In this document: positions 5,087 through 9,491 of the stretch, one piece after another
Layout: each line of letters opens with the position of its first letter
How positions within the stretch are numbered: position 1 is the first letter of the stretch
Assembly (NCBI GenBank): GCA_913775005.1
Contig: CAJYKY010000273.1
Span: forward strand, 1 to 9,491
Length of the DNA: 9,491 nucleotides
Direction: 5' to 3'
Origin: an uncultured Achromobacter sp.
GTDB lineage: Bacteria; Pseudomonadota; Gammaproteobacteria; Burkholderiales; Burkholderiaceae_B
Position numbers and translations under genes: made by a program
The notes under the pieces: model-generated
Database searches by the model: none
What the model was told of the DNA's origin: nothing
Seen by the model: the letters and a program-made list of their open reading frames with translations, nothing else

Positions 5087-6712
5087 TCAAAGCGAGCCGT
5101 CGTCCTTGAACGGCGGCTTGGTCGCGGGCAGCGGCACCGCAGCCGGAGCCGCGGCGGGCGCGGGCTTCGGGCTGACGGCAGGCGCCGGCGAATACGTGGG
5201 CACGGGTTCGTCGAAAGCCGCCGCGGGAATCGGGGCGCTGTCGAAGTACTCGTCGATATCGGACGTGCCACCGGCCACCGGCGCATCTTCCGGCGCCAAG
5301 GCGCGCGCGCGCTGGTCCTTGCTGACGCGGGCGTCCGGGTCCAGCACGTAGTCCGAGGCCGACGCCGCCACCGAAGGCGGCAACGCCGGATAATCGCCGC
5401 CGATATCCGCATCGGAATCCAGGTCCGACAGGCCCACGGCATAGGCGCCTTCGGCGTCCACGCGGTAGGGATCGGAACCGGTATCCGCAGCGGGCAAGGC
5501 CGCATCGGCTGCCAGCACCGGCAATGCCATGCTGGCCGCCGTTGCCAGGCGCCAGTGGCGCACGGCATCGGCGGGGCGATCCAGGCGGTCATAAAGACTG
5601 CCCAGCAAGGCATGCGTTTGCGCATCGCTGCGGCGGCTGAGGCTGCGCAGCAGATAACGTTCTGCCTGGCCCCACAGCTGGCCATTCAGGCACAGCATGC
5701 CCAGCGCGGTGAGCAGGTCGGGATCCGTGGGACGCTGCTGCAACCAGGTTTCCGCCTTGGCCAGCCGGCGCGATACCTGTTCAGCATCGCAACGCGCATA
5801 CGCCGCAACCAGCGTCGGGTTGAACTTCACGGCGATGGCCGCTTCCAGCACGCGGGCCGCTTCGTTGGCTTCGCCAGCCGCATCGAAGGCAGCTGCGCCT
5901 GCCAGCGCGACATCGGGCAACAACCGTTCTTCGGCCTTCAGGTCTTTCCAGATGGCGCGCCAGGCATCGTTCTGGGACGCCGCGCGCAAGCGCGCCGCAC
6001 CCGAGGCATCGATAAGCAGATCGGCTTCGGCACGCGCCAGGGCATTGCGGCGGACAAGACCGCGCGCCAGCGTGAAGACCTGTTCGTGATGATGCAGCGC
6101 CGTGTGGGCGCGCAGCAGCAGGCGCATCGTATGCAGATGGCGAGCACCGCCATCTGCCAGCGGGGCCAGCACGGCCAACGCGCGTTCGGCGCGGCCTTGA
6201 TCCAGCAGCATGTCGGCCGAAACGGTGGCCGTGGCTTCGACCAGACCCGGGTCGGTGCCGGCTTGTTCCTGGGCGGTCGCCAGCAGGCGGTCACGGCGGT
6301 CGAACTCGCCCAGGCCATGGGCGGCACGCGCGGCAGACAAGGCAGCCAGCACGCGGCGCGTCTGCACCTTGGTTTGCTCAAGCAGCTTGGTCAGATCTTT
6401 TTCGGCGTGGGTGTAGCGGCCTTCCAGCAAACCGATCCAGCCGCGCTCCAGCAATTCGTGGTCACGCGCCTGGGCGCGCTTGCCGCGCCACACCCGCACA
6501 CGATCGGGGATGGCCAGCAACCAGGCCAGAAGGCGCAAACCCACGTACAGCACGATGAAGGCCGCAACGATCAGCAGCACGGCCAGCGTGAGCGACATTC
6601 CGATGCGCCAGGGCCAGACCAGCAACAGCACGTTGCCGGAATGCGAGCGCAGCACCACCGCCAGGGCGACGGCGACGACGGCGAGCAGCAGTGTCCAGAA
6701 CCAGGTACGCAT
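5087..6712 (-). CDS. hemY: HemY-type heme biosynthesis membrane protein with TPR repeats
   Basis: This is an inner-membrane protein encoded with the uroporphyrinogen genes. Its biochemical role is not settled, though the family is linked to late heme synthesis and protoporphyrin handling. It should not be confused with the Bacillus protoporphyrinogen oxidase of the same name. Two membrane helices are clear (about 4-21 and 41-59), separated by the short polar loop RSHSGN and a stretch ending WPWRIGMS. Residues from about 70 to 400 are alpha-helical with TPR-like repeats, such as LGMLCLNGQLWGQAERYLLRSL. Residues 401-541 form an unusual tail: first acidic and alanine-rich, then proline/alanine-rich. 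The E. coli protein is about 400 residues, so this tail is an extension. The ATG at 6710-6712 is 5 bp after the hemX stop, so translation is probably coupled. Confidence 0.9.
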   Translation of the reverse strand: MRTWFWTLLLAVVAVALAVVLRSHSGNVLLLVWPWRIGMSLTLAVLLIVAAFIVLYVGLRLLAWLLAIPDRVRVWRGKRAQARDHELLERGWIGLLEGRYTHAEKDLTKLLEQTKVQTRRVLAALSAARAAHGLGEFDRRDRLLATAQEQAGTDPGLVEATATVSADMLLDQGRAERALAVLAPLADGGARHLHTMRLLLRAHTALHHHEQVFTLARGLVRRNALARAEADLLIDASGAARLRAASQNDAWRAIWKDLKAEERLLPDVALAGAAAFDAAGEANEAARVLEAAIAVKFNPTLVAAYARCDAEQVSRRLAKAETWLQQRPTDPDLLTALGMLCLNGQLWGQAERYLLRSLSRRSDAQTHALLGSLYDRLDRPADAVRHWRLATAASMALPVLAADAALPAADTGSDPYRVDAEGAYAVGLSDLDSDADIGGDYPALPPSVAASASDYVLDPDARVSKDQRARALAPEDAPVAGGTSDIDEYFDSAPIPAAAFDEPVPTYSPAPAVSPKPAPAAAPAAVPLPATKPPFKDDGSL

Positions 6713-6717
6713 AAGGC

Positions 6718-7911
6718 TCAGTCCTGCCCGCTAGTCTTGAAACCCGCAGCCCGCAAGGCGGCCACAGCGTTCAGGCTGTCGGCCACGTCCGGCATGCGCA
6801 CGGCGATGTCGGTCTGCGCGAGTTCGCGCGCCAGCGTCTGGGCGGCGACGGTATCGGGGGAACGATTGTCGAAGTACTTGGACAGCGTCACGCCAACGTT
6901 GTCGAGTTCGCTCTTCCACACGGAAGGCTGGCGCATCAGCATGGCCAGTTGCACGGTCAGCAGGCGTTGGCGCAACGTGCCGCGCACTTGATCGGCCTGT
7001 TCGGGCGACAGCAGCAAGGCGGCGGGTTCGTCCACACGCTGAATGGTGATCAGCCCGCCCAGTTCGTGCGCCAATGCAGAACCGGCGCGGCCGGGCCACG
7101 ACACGATTTCAGCGCGCCAGCGTTGCCACCAGGGCGCATCGGCGGGCAGACCGGCTTGCGGATCGACAGCGGGCGCCGGTGCAACGGCAGGCTGCGCTTC
7201 GCCGGCGGCGGCCACGCCAGGCGCGGCGGCATCAGGCACCAACATCGGCGCCTTGCCGATCAACGCCACCAGGCGTTCGATGCGGGAAGATTGAGCGGGA
7301 ATGTCAACGGTGGACACGGCGCGCAGGCGGTCCAGGTCACCGTTGATGGCTTGCTGCAAGCTGGAGAAACGCGGCCGGTCGGCGCGCGCCAGACGCGACT
7401 GAGCGGTTTCCAGCGCCACGATGGCGTTGGATACGTTGCCCGCCAGACGCAGTTGTTGATTGGCGATCGTCAAGAGACGTTCGATGTCATTAGCCAGCAG
7501 TTCGTCGCTGGCGCTGTCATTGAAGTTCTGCCACGCCTGTTGCAGCGCGTTGTACTGGCTTTGGGTTTCACGCACCGTCTCTTCAAGCTCGCCCACACGG
7601 CCGGCCTGCGCTTGCGCCAGCGCCAAGGCTTCGCGAGTGTCCTTGCGGGCTTGCGCCACGTCGGCCGTCAACGTATCGATACGCGTGGCGACTTCGCGCC
7701 CCGCCGATACGAATTGCGTGCGCTGCTTCCACAGGGCAAAGCCCAGGCCTACAGCGAGCAGGATGACGATTATCAGGGCGGTGACCAACGGGCCACTGCC
7801 GCGCTTGGCCGGACGGGCCTTGACGGAATCGGCCGGGGCCGATGCGGGCGCGCTTGCGCCCGGGGCGGCCGTATTAACGACCGGATCGGTAGCGGGAGTC
7901 TTGTCTGTCAT
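6718..7911 (-). CDS. hemX: HemX-type membrane protein (uroporphyrinogen-III C-methyltransferase-like family)
   Basis: This 397-residue protein is anchored in the inner membrane by one helix. The N-terminal 40 residues are alanine/proline-rich and cytoplasmic. A membrane segment follows at about 41-61 (ALIIVILLAVGLGFALW), then a helical, probable coiled-coil stretch at roughly 65-130 rich in Gln, Ala and Glu, then the HemX core. The family is often labelled a uroporphyrinogen methyltransferase, but no S-adenosylmethionine-binding methylase domain is visible here, so the label should not be taken as activity. The gene sits between hemD and hemY as in other proteobacteria. I chose the ATG at 7909-7911, giving a 37-bp gap to hemD, although no good ribosome site precedes it. 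A TTG at 7960-7962 would overlap hemD by 14 bases and add 17 residues; its only purine-rich site is 3 bases away, too close to be convincing. Confidence 0.87.
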   Translation of the reverse strand: MTDKTPATDPVVNTAAPGASAPASAPADSVKARPAKRGSGPLVTALIIVILLAVGLGFALWKQRTQFVSAGREVATRIDTLTADVAQARKDTREALALAQAQAGRVGELEETVRETQSQYNALQQAWQNFNDSASDELLANDIERLLTIANQQLRLAGNVSNAIVALETAQSRLARADRPRFSSLQQAINGDLDRLRAVSTVDIPAQSSRIERLVALIGKAPMLVPDAAAPGVAAAGEAQPAVAPAPAVDPQAGLPADAPWWQRWRAEIVSWPGRAGSALAHELGGLITIQRVDEPAALLLSPEQADQVRGTLRQRLLTVQLAMLMRQPSVWKSELDNVGVTLSKYFDNRSPDTVAAQTLARELAQTDIAVRMPDVADSLNAVAALRAAGFKTSGQD

Positions 7912-7948
7912 GACGCGATTGTATTCGGTGTCAGTCCGAAGCAACGAA

Positions 7949-8749
7949 TCAAGCAGCAACAAAAGCCTGGAATATCGACTCGTCGTTGGGCAAGCAGATT
8001 TTTACCATTCCTGACACGTCGGTGTCATGACAGCCTTGCGGGATGCGGCGCGCCAACGATGGGTGCGTGACGACGAAGCGGCAGCCCTGCCACCAGGACG
8101 TCAGCCCTGCGGCGTCGATGGCGCTGCGCACCGCATCCGCGCCCTCGCCGCTGGTGATGAGCCAGGTGGCGCGGACGCCGGCTTGCGCCCAGCCGCGCAG
8201 GGTAGCGAGCGCGGCGGCGTCCCACCTTGCGGCACGTCGCAGGTAGGCCGCGTGCCGCGTCACGGACACGCCGTGCGCGGCAAGCGTATCGCCCAGCCAA
8301 TCCCGGCCCTGCGTGCCACGCACGAGCAAGACCCGGGACGGCACCTGTGGCAGCGCGCAAAGCACCTGCCAAAGCGCTTCGGAGTCATGACTGACCGCGT
8401 CATCGCCAGGATGCAAAACTGTTGTATTCGCGCCAAAGGCGGGCAGCTCACGCAGCGCTTGAGCGCTGGCCGGGCCCACCGTGGCGGCGAGCACGCGCGA
8501 CGGCCAGGCGGTCATGCCATCGGCGCGCGTTAGTTGCTCCAGATATTGCCGGGCTGCGTTGCCGCTGACGAACACGACCATGTCGAAATCGGCCGGCCGG
8601 GGCAAATCGGCGGCGGCGACTTCTAGCGGGTGGATTTCCAGCGCGGGCAGGATGCAGGCGGACCAGCCGGCGTCAGCAAGACGGCCGGCCAGCGCCTCGT
8701 TGCGGCCCGCGGGCCGCGTCAGGACGGCGACTCGCGGCGCGTTGGCCAT
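7949..8749 (-). CDS. hemD: Uroporphyrinogen-III synthase
   Basis: This cytoplasmic enzyme inverts ring D of hydroxymethylbilane and closes the ring to uroporphyrinogen III, the branch point to heme, siroheme and cobalamin. At 266 residues it is near the usual length. The family has low sequence conservation, but the hallmarks are visible: an N-terminal VAVLTRPAGRNEALAGRL segment, the FDMVVFVSGNAARQYL stretch in the first domain, VGPASAQAL after it, and the LLVRGTQGRDWLGDTLAAHG and WLITSGEGADAV segments of the second domain. The ATG at 8747-8749 overlaps the hemC stop codon by one base (TGATG), consistent with coupled translation and equimolar enzyme production. Its assignment rests on both these segments and the neighbouring hemC. 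Confidence 0.95.
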   Translation of the reverse strand: MANAPRVAVLTRPAGRNEALAGRLADAGWSACILPALEIHPLEVAAADLPRPADFDMVVFVSGNAARQYLEQLTRADGMTAWPSRVLAATVGPASAQALRELPAFGANTTVLHPGDDAVSHDSEALWQVLCALPQVPSRVLLVRGTQGRDWLGDTLAAHGVSVTRHAAYLRRAARWDAAALATLRGWAQAGVRATWLITSGEGADAVRSAIDAAGLTSWWQGCRFVVTHPSLARRIPQGCHDTDVSGMVKICLPNDESIFQAFVAA

Positions 8750-9491
8750 CAGTCTGGCCGGGGATCAGCTTGCAGCAGCGCTTGAAGAATGGCGGCCGCG
8801 CCAGCGTCCAGCAATTCCTGTGCCGCTGCCACGCCCAACGCGTCGGCATTGGCGGCCGGTCCGCTGCGCGAGGTGTGAACCATGCGCACGCCATCAGGCG
8901 AGGCCACCAGCGCCCGCAGCGACAAGGTGTCGCCATCGAGCTCGGCATACGCCGCCAACGGCACCTGGCAGGATCCGCCCAGCGTCCGGGACACGGCCCG
9001 TTCGGCCTCGACACAGGCCGTCGTAGACGGGCTGATCAACGGAGCAAGCCAGGCACGCATGTCATCGCGATCGTCGCGGATCTCGATGCCCAGCGCGCCC
9101 TGCCCGGCCGCCGGCAAGCTGTCGGCGGGGTCGAGCAGGCTCTTGATGCGTTCGGCCAGCCCCAGCCTTTCCAGCCCGGCTGCGGCCAACACGATGGCGT
9201 CGTATTCACCCTTGTCCAGCTTGCCCAGGCGCGTGTCCAGATTGCCGCGCAGCGGCTTGACCACAAGCGCCGGAAAGCGCGCACGGATCTGGGATTCACG
9301 CCGCAGGCTGGACGTGCCCACGACTGCGCCCGCCGGCAGATCTGCCAGCGATGCATAGCGGTTGGACACGAAGGCATCGCGCGGGTCCGCGCGATCAAGA
9401 ATGGCGCATAGCTCGAACGGGGCTTGCAGATCCACCGGCACGTCCCTCAAGGAGTGCACGGCCAGATCGGCGCGCCCATCGAGCAAAGCGT
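8749..9491 (-). CDS. hemC: Hydroxymethylbilane synthase (porphobilinogen deaminase), partial at the N-terminus
   Basis: This cytoplasmic enzyme links four porphobilinogen molecules head to tail into hydroxymethylbilane, using a covalent dipyrromethane primer. The last 246 residues are present. The start and roughly 65 residues lie beyond base 9491, judging from the usual length of about 310. Key elements by comparison with E. coli are: the catalytic aspartate (Asp84) in HSLRDVP, the arginines of GTSSLRRES and LRGNLDTRLGKLD, LPAAGQGALGIE, and the cofactor-anchoring cysteine in GGSCQVP. One position differs: the residue before the catalytic aspartate is Arg (AGG codon, 9445-9447), where E. coli has Lys83. 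The gene is first in the visible hemC-hemD-hemX-hemY-ppa row, and any operon promoter is outside the window. Confidence 0.97.
   Translation of the reverse strand, partial: ALLDGRADLAVHSLRDVPVDLQAPFELCAILDRADPRDAFVSNRYASLADLPAGAVVGTSSLRRESQIRARFPALVVKPLRGNLDTRLGKLDKGEYDAIVLAAAGLERLGLAERIKSLLDPADSLPAAGQGALGIEIRDDRDDMRAWLAPLISPSTTACVEAERAVSRTLGGSCQVPLAAYAELDGDTLSLRALVASPDGVRMVHTSRSGPAANADALGVAAAQELLDAGAAAILQALLQADPRPD

Noticed and set aside
5555..6991. A 478-codon open frame on the plus strand opposite hemY and the end of hemX
   Set aside because: It lies entirely antisense to well-supported genes, is rich in Gln, Arg, His and Gly with no family motif, and is the usual by-product of high-GC codon bias.
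6949..8070. A 373-codon open frame on the plus strand opposite hemX and the end of hemD
   Set aside because: Antisense to supported genes, with no domain, no ribosome site and composition typical of shadow frames.
1..9491. Signs of a mobile element, phage, defence system, CRISPR array or tRNA/rRNA gene
   Set aside because: No transposase, integrase, terminal repeats, regularly spaced repeats or RNA-gene-like folds are seen; the composition looks even between the accessory and hem halves.

Overview
The window is high-GC bacterial DNA, densely coding on both strands. The gene order hemC-hemD-hemX-hemY-ppa, the protein sequences and the AGGAGACAA-type ribosome binding sites suggest a beta-proteobacterium of the Alcaligenaceae (Achromobacter/Bordetella type). 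That placement is inference from layout and sequence style; no database was searched.

Left part (1-4519): an accessory uptake and catabolism locus made of two divergent transcription units. They fire outward from one AT-rich 176-bp control region (1033-1208). The leftward unit encodes a short-chain dehydrogenase (253-1032, TTG start) and then the N-terminal end of a LivG-type ABC transporter ATPase (1-242, running off the window). The rightward unit encodes a small metal-binding cupin (1209-1607), a secreted periplasmic substrate-binding protein of the branched-chain amino acid/amide type (1695-2906), a second short-chain dehydrogenase (2906-3667) and an IclR-family regulator (3683-4519). The simplest reading is one pathway: the binding protein captures an unidentified small organic substrate, the LivG-containing permease imports it, the two dehydrogenases and the cupin process it, and the IclR protein senses it or a product and controls the shared promoter region. 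The substrate cannot be read from the sequence.

Right part (4524-9491): housekeeping genes on the minus strand, in transcription order hemC (5' end outside the window), hemD, hemX, hemY and ppa. HemC and HemD make uroporphyrinogen III, the tetrapyrrole precursor. HemX and HemY are membrane-anchored proteins of the heme pathway region. Ppa is the cytoplasmic family I inorganic pyrophosphatase. hemC/hemD overlap by one base and hemX/hemY are 5 bp apart, as in a translationally coupled operon. The two halves meet tail to tail at 4519/4524, with only 4 bp between the stop codons, inside a small hairpin.

No RNA gene, insertion sequence, CRISPR array or phage gene is visible. No stretch longer than 300 bases lacks a gene. 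The most informative observations are the split transporter/catabolic module with its overlapping divergent promoters and candidate operators, an arginine in HemC where the E. coli enzyme has its Lys83, a widened nucleotide-binding loop in the second dehydrogenase, and a low-complexity C-terminal extension of about 140 residues on HemY.
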